IMG/VR virus record: IMGVR_UViG_3300022752_000307
Location: 1-27,864 of that record
Strand: one strand, 5' to 3'
DNA: 27,864 nucleotides
From: a virus
A program made the position numbers and the translations under genes. Shown in pieces: positions 1 through 6,208 of this stretch. The notes below the pieces were generated by a model. That model saw nothing but the letters and a program-made list of their open reading frames with translations, was not told the origin of the DNA and did not search any database. Position 1 is the stretch's first letter. Each line of letters begins with the position of its first letter.

Positions 1-68
1 AATCTCGTTGTCAGTCATACCGTTTAGGCGTTTAGGGCTTAAGGAGTCTACAATGGAAATAAGCTTTT
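1..68 (+). other. Left edge: tail of an unseen gene plus a ribosome-binding site
   Basis: No gene can be assigned here. One frame stays open from base 2 to a stop at 89-91 and another ends at 31-33, so this is probably the 3' end of an upstream gene. AAGGAG at 41-46 is a strong Shine-Dalgarno sequence, but it is spaced for the ATG at 53, whose frame stops after 12 codons, rather than for the ATG at 69 that opens the 171-residue gene. Confidence 0.4.
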
Positions 69-584
69 ATGTCAATCATGTTGCTTCTTGACGGCAAACC
101 GCTTAGCCCAGACTCAGCATTTACAGATCCAAAAACAGGTACTCAGTATCCGGCTAACTGGTTGCGTTTAGCTAGCTCTGAAGATCGTGCTGCAATTGGA
201 ATTACTGAAGAACTTGATCCAGCACCTTACGATCAGCGGTTTTACTTTGGGCCAGAATTACCGAAAGATCATGGCCAACTCGTTGAGCAGTGGATTGCTC
301 AAACACGTACCACCGCAAACACATTGCTGGCACCAACTGACTGGCAGGTAATCCGCGAGGCAGATAATGGTAAGGTTATGAGTGCTGACATTAAAACCGA
401 GCGCCAGCGTATCCGCGATACAGCAGGTGTTAAGATCGCAGCGATTAATGCCACCACTACTACCGCTGAACTAGCGGCATATATTACAAGCAATGATTAC
501 AGCAATTGGAGTCCAGTTGTTATTAGTGAAAACATTGATGAAGCAGTTACTTTTAGCGGTTCGAGCACTACGTCAGCATTCTGA
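69..584 (+). CDS. Tail-fibre-associated phage protein (putative)
   Basis: 171 residues. The N-terminal half contains a YPANWLRL motif and a YDQRFYFG motif. The C-terminal half contains LLAPTDWQVIREADNG followed by a helical stretch (residues about 105-140). That ending is often seen in small proteins encoded after tail fibre genes in phages, some of which are fibre assembly factors. The gene sits just before the lysis module, where such proteins occur. ATG at 69 is the first possible start after an in-frame stop at 60-62. The strong Shine-Dalgarno lies 22 nt upstream, which is far, so initiation may depend on the small frame at 53. I recognise the general type, not a specific family; a plain hypothetical virion-associated protein is the alternative. 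Confidence 0.55.
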   Translation: MSIMLLLDGKPLSPDSAFTDPKTGTQYPANWLRLASSEDRAAIGITEELDPAPYDQRFYFGPELPKDHGQLVEQWIAQTRTTANTLLAPTDWQVIREADNGKVMSADIKTERQRIRDTAGVKIAAINATTTTAELAAYITSNDYSNWSPVVISENIDEAVTFSGSSTTSAF

Positions 585-593
585 ACCCGTCGA

Positions 594-604
594 GGCAATC
601 TAGC
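594..604 (+). promoter_or_regulatory. Start-associated element, variant copy
   Basis: GGCAATCTAGC lies in the gap between the 171-residue protein and the small membrane protein, 26 nt before the GTG at 631. It is a two-mismatch variant of the recurring GGCAACYTAGA element. Confidence 0.4.
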
Positions 605-630
605 CTAGCTGCCTCCACCCCTCAAAACCG

Positions 631-873
631 GTGCCTGAAGATACCCCACCTTCTGCACCCCCCGGCTCACAGGTGTGGATGGTGCAAAGCATTCCAGCAC
701 TGTTAGTTGCTGCTGTACTTGGTTTGTGCGGACTATTTTTACAAGTAACAAAAATCGAAACTGGATTAGCCAAGGTGTTAGAAGACGTGCGTGAGCTTAA
801 AACAGATTCTAAAGAGAGACTAAACAACATCGAGCAGCGGGTTCGCTCGTTGGAAATACAGCGCTTGCGTTAA
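631..873 (+). CDS. Small membrane protein with coiled-coil tail, lysis-associated
   Basis: 80 residues from a GTG start. Residues 1-15 are proline-rich, about 20-40 form one transmembrane helix (IPALLVAAVLGLCGLFLQV), and 42-78 are charged and helical with a heptad-like pattern, probably a coiled coil. This topology occurs in phage holin-associated or haemolysin XhlA-like membrane proteins, although XhlA carries its membrane segment at the C-terminus. Together with the 46-residue hydrophobic protein and the endolysin downstream, it suggests a role in host lysis at the inner membrane. The order of segments is seen directly; the lysis role is inferred from context. Confidence 0.6.
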   Translation: MPEDTPPSAPPGSQVWMVQSIPALLVAAVLGLCGLFLQVTKIETGLAKVLEDVRELKTDSKERLNNIEQRVRSLEIQRLR

Positions 874-875
874 CC

Positions 876-886
876 GGCAACTTAGA
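876..886 (+). promoter_or_regulatory. Start-associated element, exact copy
   Basis: GGCAACTTAGA lies in the 30-nt gap after the 80-residue membrane protein, 17 nt before the ATG at 904. It matches the copy at 22127-22137 exactly. Confidence 0.5.
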
Positions 887-903
887 GCACCCGCAGCTTC
901 TCC

Positions 904-1044
904 ATGGAAACCACCGCCGTCATCGCATTAGTGCTGCTTGTTATCAGTGAAATCCTGCCGTTCACGCCGTTAAAAGGGAACGGAATCGTGCAGCAGATTT
1001 TAAAAGTGCTGCGTGAGGTGTTCCCCTACACCAGCCTCAAGTGA
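904..1044 (+). CDS. Holin-like small hydrophobic protein
   Basis: 46 residues. Residues 4-20 are strongly hydrophobic (AVIALVLLVISEILPF), followed by a PLKGNGIVQ motif and an amphipathic C-terminus (QILKVLREVFP). Very short proteins of this build sit beside endolysins in cyanobacterial phages and are usually annotated as hypothetical or holin-like. The ATG at 904 follows a start-associated element. The stop overlaps the next GTG by 4 nt (GTGA), implying translational coupling. The holin role, making lesions in the inner membrane, is inferred from size, hydrophobicity and position. It could instead be an accessory membrane peptide. Confidence 0.6.
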   Translation: METTAVIALVLLVISEILPFTPLKGNGIVQQILKVLREVFPYTSLK

Positions 1045-1376
1045 AGCCGGGGGTTTACCGCAAATGGGCGGCGATTTTGCATGAAATCGTTCTCCTGTTG
1101 TGCAAAAACGCCCCCGACCTGCGCAACAACAACTTAATAACTGCGCTACTGGCGCATACATTCTCTGACTGGATCGAGTGGAAGACCGAAAACACGTTGA
1201 GAGATGTAGATATACAGGTCGCCAACATCCAAGAGGCGTGGGCCAGTAGTGACCCCCAACCTGTAGTCAACTTTAGCGATGAGTTAATGGGCGAATTAAG
1301 AATTTCTGCACCTTGGTTAGAAACTCACCCCACACCCAACCCAAATGAGTGTTCAACGCCCAATCCGCCTAATTGA
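1041..1376 (+). CDS. Hypothetical lysis-module protein
   Basis: 111 residues from GTG at 1041, which overlaps the previous stop by 4 nt. The N-terminal 60 residues are helical and mildly hydrophobic (HEIVLLLCKNAPDL, then LITALLAHTFSDWIEW). The C-terminus is proline- and asparagine-rich and looks unstructured. It overlaps the endolysin start by 32 nt, so the end of this frame may be a linker tolerating the overlap. I recognise no family. Its place between a holin-like gene and the endolysin suggests lysis regulation or delivery, which is inference only. Confidence 0.6.
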   Translation: MKPGVYRKWAAILHEIVLLLCKNAPDLRNNNLITALLAHTFSDWIEWKTENTLRDVDIQVANIQEAWASSDPQPVVNFSDELMGELRISAPWLETHPTPNPNECSTPNPPN

Positions 1377-2484
1377 TGCGGTTAAGTTCACAAAGAACGA
1401 ACCGCACCAGCTAGCAGCGTGGAAATGGTTAGAAGATGCACTGACAGACGAGCAGCGAACTGAATTTGCACTTTTATTTCGTGCCGCACCATTACCAAAA
1501 GCCGGGGTAGGCATTACCAACACCTGGGACGGGATCATGGCGGCAGCTAGTAAAGCAGGTGCGGCATTTCCAGAATTAGTTGCGGCGCAATGGGCGTTGG
1601 AAAGTTCGTGGGGCAAGAAACTAAGCGGCACTCACAACTACTTTGGGCTTAAGGGCAGTGGCTCCAGCAAGGAGACGCAGGAATTTGTTAATGGCGACTG
1701 GATAACAATAAAAGACGACTTCTTAAACTTTCCCGACATATCGACATGCGTACAATATCTTGTTGATCGCTGGTATAAAGATTACAAGCAATACGTAGGT
1801 GTTAATAAGCAACTTAGTCGTGATTTAGCCGCAAATGCCCTAGTAAAACAGGGGTATGCAACAGACCCGAGCTATGCCGAAAAGCTAATAGAATTAATGA
1901 ACGAGCAGTCACCAACATCAAGACTGCCAAGTCCACAACCCAAGGGTAATCCGTTGCGAGTGCCTTACTACAGCCAACGCGATAGTAATGAACCCGGCCA
2001 AGCAATGCGAATGTGTTTTAGCTCCAGTTGTGCGATGTTAGTTGCGGCATTAAAGCCAGGTGTAATTACGGGACCGAATGCCGATGATCAATACTTAAAG
2101 CGGGTGCAAACATTTGGCGATTCTACTGATGCTACTGCGCAACTTAGAGCTTTACGCAGTTACGGGATCACAGCAAGATTCACGCAGAATGCAAATGCAA
2201 TTGACCTAGAACGCCAAATAAATAAAGGAGTACCGATACCATGCGGTTTTCTGCATCATGGCACCAGCCAAGCTCCTACAGGTTTTGGCCATTGGTTGAC
2301 AGTAATTGGTTACACAAAGACTGCATTTATAGTCAACGATCCATGGGGTGAGATGTCAGTTATGGATGGTGTTTATATTAATTCAAAGGGTGCAGGTTTA
2401 GCTTATAGCAGAGCTAATTGGCTACCACGCTGGGAGGCGGATGGGTCTGGCACCGGCTGGGCAATCTTGGCGGAACCGCAATGA
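1345..2484 (+). CDS. Two-domain endolysin: glucosaminidase plus C39-like peptidase
   Basis: 379 residues. Residues 7-48 form an N-terminal helical segment. Residues about 60-190 resemble GH73-type N-acetylglucosaminidases, with likely catalytic Glu86 in AQWALESSWG and the following NYFGLKG motif. Residues about 203-375 resemble C39-like cysteine peptidases: VPYYSQRD, Cys224 in MRMCFSSSC, His316 in GHWLTVIGY and Asp332 in VNDPWG form a plausible catalytic triad. It would cut both glycan and peptide bonds of peptidoglycan. There is no signal peptide, consistent with release through a holin. ATG 1345 overlaps the upstream gene by 32 nt. The domain calls are from motif recognition; the peptidase domain could be a binding module that lost activity, but all three residues are present. 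Confidence 0.85.
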   Translation: MSVQRPIRLIDAVKFTKNEPHQLAAWKWLEDALTDEQRTEFALLFRAAPLPKAGVGITNTWDGIMAAASKAGAAFPELVAAQWALESSWGKKLSGTHNYFGLKGSGSSKETQEFVNGDWITIKDDFLNFPDISTCVQYLVDRWYKDYKQYVGVNKQLSRDLAANALVKQGYATDPSYAEKLIELMNEQSPTSRLPSPQPKGNPLRVPYYSQRDSNEPGQAMRMCFSSSCAMLVAALKPGVITGPNADDQYLKRVQTFGDSTDATAQLRALRSYGITARFTQNANAIDLERQINKGVPIPCGFLHHGTSQAPTGFGHWLTVIGYTKTAFIVNDPWGEMSVMDGVYINSKGAGLAYSRANWLPRWEADGSGTGWAILAEPQ

Positions 2485-2690
2485 GATATTTAGTAGATAT
2501 TGAAATGCAGATGCTGGTGGACAGCAATCTCGACGCGGAGGATGTAGCGGAAAACTTGTATGCGCGATTATGTGAGCTTGCTTATAGCGACGAACATTTA
2601 CTGCAATTATCAGTTTTTCCCAAATGTTTACCACCGGAAAATGACATTGAACCACTCGATAGCGGGGACGCAGCTTTTCAACAAGCGTGA
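2481..2690 (+). CDS. Small acidic hypothetical protein
   Basis: 69 residues. The ATG at 2481 overlaps the endolysin stop (ATGA), the usual coupled arrangement in this genome, so I prefer it to an upstream in-frame start at 2418. The sequence is acidic and helical (DSNLDAEDVAENLYARLCELAYSDE spans residues 14-38). It overlaps the start of the HNH gene by 50 nt. No family recognised. Confidence 0.55.
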   Translation: MRYLVDIEMQMLVDSNLDAEDVAENLYARLCELAYSDEHLLQLSVFPKCLPPENDIEPLDSGDAAFQQA

Positions 2691-3003
2691 AGCCAAACGT
2701 TTATTTAGGGATTACATATTTTGTGCGTGGCAAAATCGTTGTGCCTATTGCGGTGTTGAGAATCCATCAACGCTAGATCACATAAAGCCGCGATCAAAAG
2801 GTGGAACAACTAACACACAAAACCTAATACCTGCTTGCAGCAGTTGCAACAGGTCTAAGGCATCTCAGGAAGTGTTTTCGTGGTTTCGGTCGCATCCAAA
2901 GTGGACTGCAAAACGCGAAGCGGATCTGCTGCTGTGGGTAAACCAGCCGCCACTTGGAGTTGATGCAGATATACCGCTGCTTGCCAGTCCTGATGATGAG
3001 TAA
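2641..3003 (+). CDS. HNH homing-type endonuclease
   Basis: 120 residues. The core is a classic zinc-binding HNH fold: Cys34-x2-Cys37 (CAYCG), Asp46-His47 in STLDHIKPRSKGG, Asn61 in NLIPACSSC and Cys66-x2-Cys69. A C-terminal helix (QEVFSWFRSHPKW) completes the usual cyanophage type. It would nick or cut DNA in a metal-dependent way. HNH enzymes in phages act in packaging with the terminase or as free-standing mobile endonucleases; this one lies at the end of the lysis module, far from the terminase, which favours the latter. ATG 2641 is preferred because upstream sequence in this frame does not resemble the family and overlaps the preceding gene. Confidence 0.85.
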   Translation: MTLNHSIAGTQLFNKREAKRLFRDYIFCAWQNRCAYCGVENPSTLDHIKPRSKGGTTNTQNLIPACSSCNRSKASQEVFSWFRSHPKWTAKREADLLLWVNQPPLGVDADIPLLASPDDE

Positions 3004-3079
3004 AGCGCATACCACCACCCTCAACGACCCAAAGCGTCCTGCCAGTGTCGTCCACTGTTTTCTTAATCGTAGGTTCCAT
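2855..3079 (-). CDS. Possible small protein antisense to the HNH gene end
   Basis: 74 residues. The first 42 residues read like a real protein (TLWVVEGGGMRFTHHQDW then AAVYLHQLQ). The C-terminal half is less convincing and lies opposite the HNH coding region. It follows the sigma gene on the same strand with a 40-nt gap, and that gap contains a start-associated element (minus strand 3113-3103) 23 nt before its ATG, the same arrangement as at clearly real genes. The two genes would overlap tail to tail by about 149 nt. The product is unknown. It may be spurious. Confidence 0.4.
   Translation of the reverse strand: MEPTIKKTVDDTGRTLWVVEGGGMRFTHHQDWQAAVYLHQLQVAAGLPTAADPLRVLQSTLDATETTKTLPEMP
3043..3064 (+). 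terminator. Weak hairpin terminator after the lysis operon
   Basis: CAGTG (3043-3047), a 5-nt loop, CACTG (3053-3057), then TTTTCTT. The stem is short. It lies 40 nt past the HNH stop, where the rightward late transcript meets a leftward operon. It also falls inside the possible minus-strand gene at 2855-3079. Confidence 0.3.
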
Positions 3080-3102
3080 TAGACCCTAAGTTTTTAGTGC
3101 CT

Positions 3103-3113
3103 ACTAGGTTGCG
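3103..3113 (-). promoter_or_regulatory. Start-associated element, minus-strand copy
   Basis: The minus strand reads CGCAACCTAGT here, just past the sigma stop codon and 23 nt before the ATG at 3079. Its 9-nt core GCAACCTAG matches the copies at 25501 and 26866. Confidence 0.4.
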
Positions 3114-3119
3114 CTGTTT

Positions 3120-4058
3120 TTAGCGTGTTGCGTAGGCCAAAGGCGGATTAATTATGGTGTTTTTCTCATCCCGATCTAAAGAATGTGTAAATGCGAGGCT
3201 GCGAACAGCTCGACGCAGCTTGTTGATTGCCCTGCGCTGAACGTCAGTGGCATGTTGGCGGCTACAGCCAGTGCTTTTAGCCCAGGCTTTAAGAGTCATT
3301 TTGGCCGCTCCATCTATTTCATAGTAATGGCACATCAGCAACCGCTCCTCGTCATCTAAAAATTTAAGTGCGTGTTTAAGCTGATCTAGTTCGTAGGAGT
3401 AGATAGGGTTATCTTTAGTTGTGTTTGGGTCTGGTAATAGATCCACTAAAGCAGTTCCATCATCTTGAAATGTTTTATCTAAGCTGGCTACCCGCTGATT
3501 GCGATTAATTAATAGCGCTAGTTCTGCCTCAGGTATTTCAATATCAGCGGCCAGTTCTTTGCGTGTTGGTGATCTACCCAGCTCATGGACTAGGCGATGA
3601 GTTGCCGCCTCTAGCCTGGGAAGCCGATCCGCAATTGCGTATGGAATGCGAATGTCCCGATCCATTTGATTAAGAGCGCGAGAGATCGCTTGCCGTATCC
3701 ACCAGAATGAATAAGTGGAGAATTTGTAGCCACGGGTAGGATCAAATTTCTCAACTGCCCGCACCAGCCCTAAACACCCCTCCTGAATAAGATCCAGGGC
3801 TGATAATTTGCGAGCAACACGTTCGTATTTCAACGCCAATCGTATTACCAGGCGCAAGTTTGCATTAATCATGCGCTCTTTTGCCCTGTTACCAACCCGC
3901 ACAGTGCGCTTCTCAATTGGTGTGAGCGAACGGGTTTTGGCTTCTTCTATAAGCGGCACGGAGGCTTGAACCTGTCGGCCCAAAATTAACTCCTCTTCAG
4001 GTGTTAGCAGGGGGTGGCGAACGCACTCCCTGAGGAACGCATCTAAGTTGCTAGTCAT
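3120..4058 (-). CDS. Phage-encoded sigma70-family factor, group 2-like
   Basis: 312 residues. There is no region 1.1, as in group 2 factors. Region 1.2 is at 5-30 (HPLLTPEEELILGRQV), region 2 at 58-128 with LDLIQEGCLGLVRAVEKFD and FSTYSFWWIRQAISRAL, region 3 at about 140-215, and region 4 at about 225-290. It would direct RNA polymerase to a promoter set. Regions 2.1-2.3 are well conserved, so core binding and melting should be intact. Region 4.2 (KAWAKSTGCSRQHATDVQRR) departs from the usual SRERVRQIE helix, and the region 2.4/3.0 stretch IRIPYAIADRL is also unusual, so promoter choice probably differs from the host's. It is fourth in a leftward operon, 12 nt after the zinc-ribbon gene. A captured host factor is the likely origin. 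Confidence 0.92.
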   Translation of the reverse strand: MTSNLDAFLRECVRHPLLTPEEELILGRQVQASVPLIEEAKTRSLTPIEKRTVRVGNRAKERMINANLRLVIRLALKYERVARKLSALDLIQEGCLGLVRAVEKFDPTRGYKFSTYSFWWIRQAISRALNQMDRDIRIPYAIADRLPRLEAATHRLVHELGRSPTRKELAADIEIPEAELALLINRNQRVASLDKTFQDDGTALVDLLPDPNTTKDNPIYSYELDQLKHALKFLDDEERLLMCHYYEIDGAAKMTLKAWAKSTGCSRQHATDVQRRAINKLRRAVRSLAFTHSLDRDEKNTIINPPLAYATR

Positions 4059-4070
4059 AAGAGTGTGTAG

Positions 4071-4343
4071 TTAACCGAGGTTTCCTGTTTTAATGTGTTT
4101 CCAACGATTAGATGCAGCAGTTGGCATAGAACCCCTGCTAGTAAATCGCAAGTCTTCATAGAGCAAAGTTCGAGTTGGATTACCATTAAGTAATTGAACA
4201 GCGTTTAACGGCAGCGACACTTCAACCGTCCACCATTTGTGATTGCAGTGTTTACAAACACGATGATGAAGTTGTGTGTCTGAGGTGTCGTGATGAGCCT
4301 TGGCAGTTCTGGAATACTTTCCGCCACAACTAGGGCACAGCAT
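4071..4343 (-). CDS. Zinc-ribbon protein, NrdR N-terminus-like
   Basis: 90 residues. Cys3-x2-Cys6 (MLCPSCGG) and Cys30-x2-Cys33 (CKHCNHKWWTVEV) make a four-cysteine ribbon with the spacing seen in NrdR and Ogr/Delta-type regulators. No ATP-cone domain follows, so it is not a full NrdR. The remainder (about 40-90) is of unknown fold. It probably binds DNA or RNA polymerase, given its place directly upstream of a sigma factor gene. The ATG at 4343 follows a GAAGAAG stretch and overlaps the DUF3310 stop by 14 nt; a TTG at 4352 is the alternative start. The last codons contain a GGAAACCTCGG sequence 16 nt before the sigma start. Confidence 0.7.
   Translation of the reverse strand: MLCPSCGGKYSRTAKAHHDTSDTQLHHRVCKHCNHKWWTVEVSLPLNAVQLLNGNPTRTLLYEDLRFTSRGSMPTAASNRWKHIKTGNLG
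4075..4085 (-). promoter_or_regulatory. Possible start-associated element before the sigma gene
   Basis: The minus strand reads GGAAACCTCGG, a one-mismatch match to the copy at 19657, 16 nt before the sigma ATG. It lies in the last codons of the zinc-ribbon gene, so a coding coincidence cannot be excluded. Confidence 0.25.
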
Positions 4344-4575
4344 CTTCTTCAACCGTGGGATTGAGGGTTTTAACTAATTCGTTGGCATACCAAATACTTT
4401 TCTTAACATCTTGTGGACCGTTTTTTAAACGTTCTCTCCAGATGTATTTGAGGATGTTGCCTTTGAGATAGCCCCTAAACTCCTCATGAGTTAGTGCTGA
4501 TTTAATTGCGTCGATGCACTCGATCGGACCAGACGTGTAGTGACTGGGAGAATTAACAATATCTTCAGGATTCAT
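4330..4575 (-). CDS. DUF3310 family protein
   Basis: 81 residues from ATG 4575. It has the family pattern HYTSGPIECIDAI, FRGYLKGNILKYIWRERLKNG, then a helix ending KKSIWYANELVK. DUF3310 proteins are common in tailed phages and are sometimes annotated as nucleotide kinases or nucleotide-metabolism accessories; their biochemical role is not settled. The gene overlaps its upstream neighbour by 11 nt and its downstream neighbour by 14 nt, so it belongs to a coupled operon. A longer frame beginning at 4629 is less likely because its extra 18 residues do not resemble the family. Confidence 0.85.
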   Translation of the reverse strand: MNPEDIVNSPSHYTSGPIECIDAIKSALTHEEFRGYLKGNILKYIWRERLKNGPQDVKKSIWYANELVKTLNPTVEEDAVP

Positions 4576-4789
4576 GGTTTTGCCTCTTGACTTCGTGATT
4601 GCAAACGCTGCGGATACCCTGCAGGGCATTTCTGACTGCTAGCAGGGCGGTCTGGATTTCAGCAACATCGTCAGGATCGCCGCAAAACGATAGATCGGAT
4701 AATTGGTCGCATAAATGCCGAATTTGCATACATTCTTCCCCGCAGCTGTCAGCGACAAGTGAAAGGCGTTCCAGGACAGTTGATTTCAA
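4565..4789 (-). CDS. Hypothetical protein, first gene of the sigma operon
   Basis: 74 residues from TTG 4789, chosen because GAGGA lies about 7 nt upstream. The sequence is helical with five cysteines (SCGEECMQIRHLCDQL region, residues 15-29) and looks like a small alpha-helical bundle. No family recognised. It is translated just before the DUF3310 gene, with an 11-nt overlap. Early regulatory or DNA-metabolism accessory is the best guess from position. Confidence 0.6.
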   Translation of the reverse strand: MKSTVLERLSLVADSCGEECMQIRHLCDQLSDLSFCGDPDDVAEIQTALLAVRNALQGIRSVCNHEVKRQNHES

Positions 4790-4813
4790 GCTTTTTCCTC
4801 TGAGTGCAAGGTC

Positions 4814-4841
4814 ACAATATCAGCCCATTAGAAGAAGACAA
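4814..4841 (-). promoter_or_regulatory. Possible sigma70 promoter of the leftward sigma operon
   Basis: On the minus strand TTGTCT (4841-4836) and TATTGT (4819-4814) are separated by 16 nt, ending 24 nt before the TTG start at 4789. Four of six matches in each box make this only a candidate. It lies in the 69-nt gap divergent to the recombinase gene. Confidence 0.35.
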
Positions 4842-4858
4842 GGGGGTATTGTTTAAAA

Positions 4859-6160
4859 ATGGCAAAACCAATTCGCATTGGATACATTCGTGTATCTACC
4901 GATACAGATGAACAGTTGTCTGCGCTACAGCACCAACGCGCTCGTATTTCTGGCGTTGTAGACCTGATTATCGAGGATGTTGAAAGCGGCCTGTCTAACT
5001 GCCGTTCTGGTTTTAACGAGCTTCTACACCTAATAGACATTAAAAAATGTTCTGAAGTTGTTTGCACACGGATTGACAGGCTGGGTCGGGATGCCAGTGC
5101 GATTGATGCGTTTTTAGCAGTCGCGGCCAAGAGAGGTGTTGTGATCACCTGCCTGGACGGGGGCACGGTTGACTCGCAAACGCCGCAAGGCTTTTTAATG
5201 AGTCGAATTGCAACCTCAATGGCAGAGGTTGAGAGCCGAATGCTTTCGATGCGAATTAAAGCAGGTTATGAGCAGGGGCGCAAATTAAACAAACCCTTAC
5301 GTGGACGAATAGCCTGGGGTTACAAGTTAAAGGAAGACAAATCAGCACTCATTCCGCACCCAGTCGAATTTCAAAAAGCTCAATTGTTTATTAAATTGTT
5401 AAAAGAGTGTAACTGGCGGACTATAAAAGCAATTCGAGAATGGGAGAAAATGGATCACGGTCGATTGCCACTCAGTTGCATGTCTGCAGTAAGAGATTGG
5501 CTTAGTAATCCTGTACTACGAGGAGGTATTGGCTACCATCGCCAACGAGACCGCACTTATAAGACTATAGTTTGGAATACCCATGAAGCTTTGTTAAGTC
5601 CGAGCGACTTCTTGTTGTTTGAACATCAACGCAAAATTAATAAGCTTTGCTGGGGCAGTGCGGCCACTCACCCACCCCGGCTACTGACCGGACTTTGTAT
5701 ATGCGCAGAGTGCGGGAAGCACATGTCAATCGTCGGTCGGCAAGGTGCTGGTAAAGATCGCGTTATATGCAAACAGATCTTATGCAACAGCAGGTACAAA
5801 TCCACGCATGACACAGTTGTTATAGCAGCCATTGCTGAAGCATTGTGCAGCCGCGCCTCCCAGCTAGCCGATTATGTAGTAGAGGAAAACCCCCAGGCTG
5901 AAGTGCTTAGGGCCGAAATTGCAAAACTGAAAGCGATGAATGACGAAGATTTAATCCCGGCTATTGAGGCTAAAGAGCAGAGACTGCAGGCTGTTTTGCA
6001 GAAGGGCAGCGAACCAGATCCTGAACTACTAAATGCGTTTGCTGATCCTCTGGTGTGGACACAATTGGATCAACAGGAACTGAGAGAGTTGTATCTTCAT
6101 TTAGTTGAGCGCGTTGTGATTGAGCGCAGGGAAGTGGTGAACGTGGTGCTTCGCCTTTAA
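4859..6160 (+). CDS. Serine site-specific recombinase, XisF-like integrase
   Basis: 433 residues. The resolvase domain covers about 5-145: nucleophile Ser13 in GYIRVSTDTDEQ, then CTRIDRLGRD with catalytic Arg71 and Arg74, and the long helix E around SMAEVESRMLSMRIKAGYE. A recombinase domain follows at about 150-240 with NPVLRGGIGY. A zinc ribbon uses Cys282-x2-Cys285 and Cys304/Cys309, then a coiled coil lies at about 343-385. This is a complete large serine recombinase. The N-terminal domain resembles XisF, which excises the fdxN element in heterocystous cyanobacteria. It probably integrates and excises this phage. AAGGGGG lies about 11 nt before the ATG. The gene points rightward between leftward operons; no attachment site was recognised. 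Confidence 0.9.
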   Translation: MAKPIRIGYIRVSTDTDEQLSALQHQRARISGVVDLIIEDVESGLSNCRSGFNELLHLIDIKKCSEVVCTRIDRLGRDASAIDAFLAVAAKRGVVITCLDGGTVDSQTPQGFLMSRIATSMAEVESRMLSMRIKAGYEQGRKLNKPLRGRIAWGYKLKEDKSALIPHPVEFQKAQLFIKLLKECNWRTIKAIREWEKMDHGRLPLSCMSAVRDWLSNPVLRGGIGYHRQRDRTYKTIVWNTHEALLSPSDFLLFEHQRKINKLCWGSAATHPPRLLTGLCICAECGKHMSIVGRQGAGKDRVICKQILCNSRYKSTHDTVVIAAIAEALCSRASQLADYVVEENPQAEVLRAEIAKLKAMNDEDLIPAIEAKEQRLQAVLQKGSEPDPELLNAFADPLVWTQLDQQELRELYLHLVERVVIERREVVNVVLRL

Positions 6161-6208
6161 TGTGTCTAGTTGCGGCCCTCAACAACAATTCTTTAAGTGA
6201 GGTGTTAC

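Noticed and set aside
1809-1818. GCAACTTAGT as a further start-associated element
   Set aside because: It is inside the endolysin coding region. Similar coding hits at 2139, 4042 (minus) and 23901 are explained by Asn-Leu or Gln-Leu codons; listed to show the background rate.
4859-6160. Transposase of an insertion sequence
   Set aside because: A full large serine recombinase in a phage replication region with no terminal repeats or passenger genes fits an integrase better.
6161-6208. Terminator between the convergent recombinase and polymerase genes
   Set aside because: Only short imperfect stems and no T-run.
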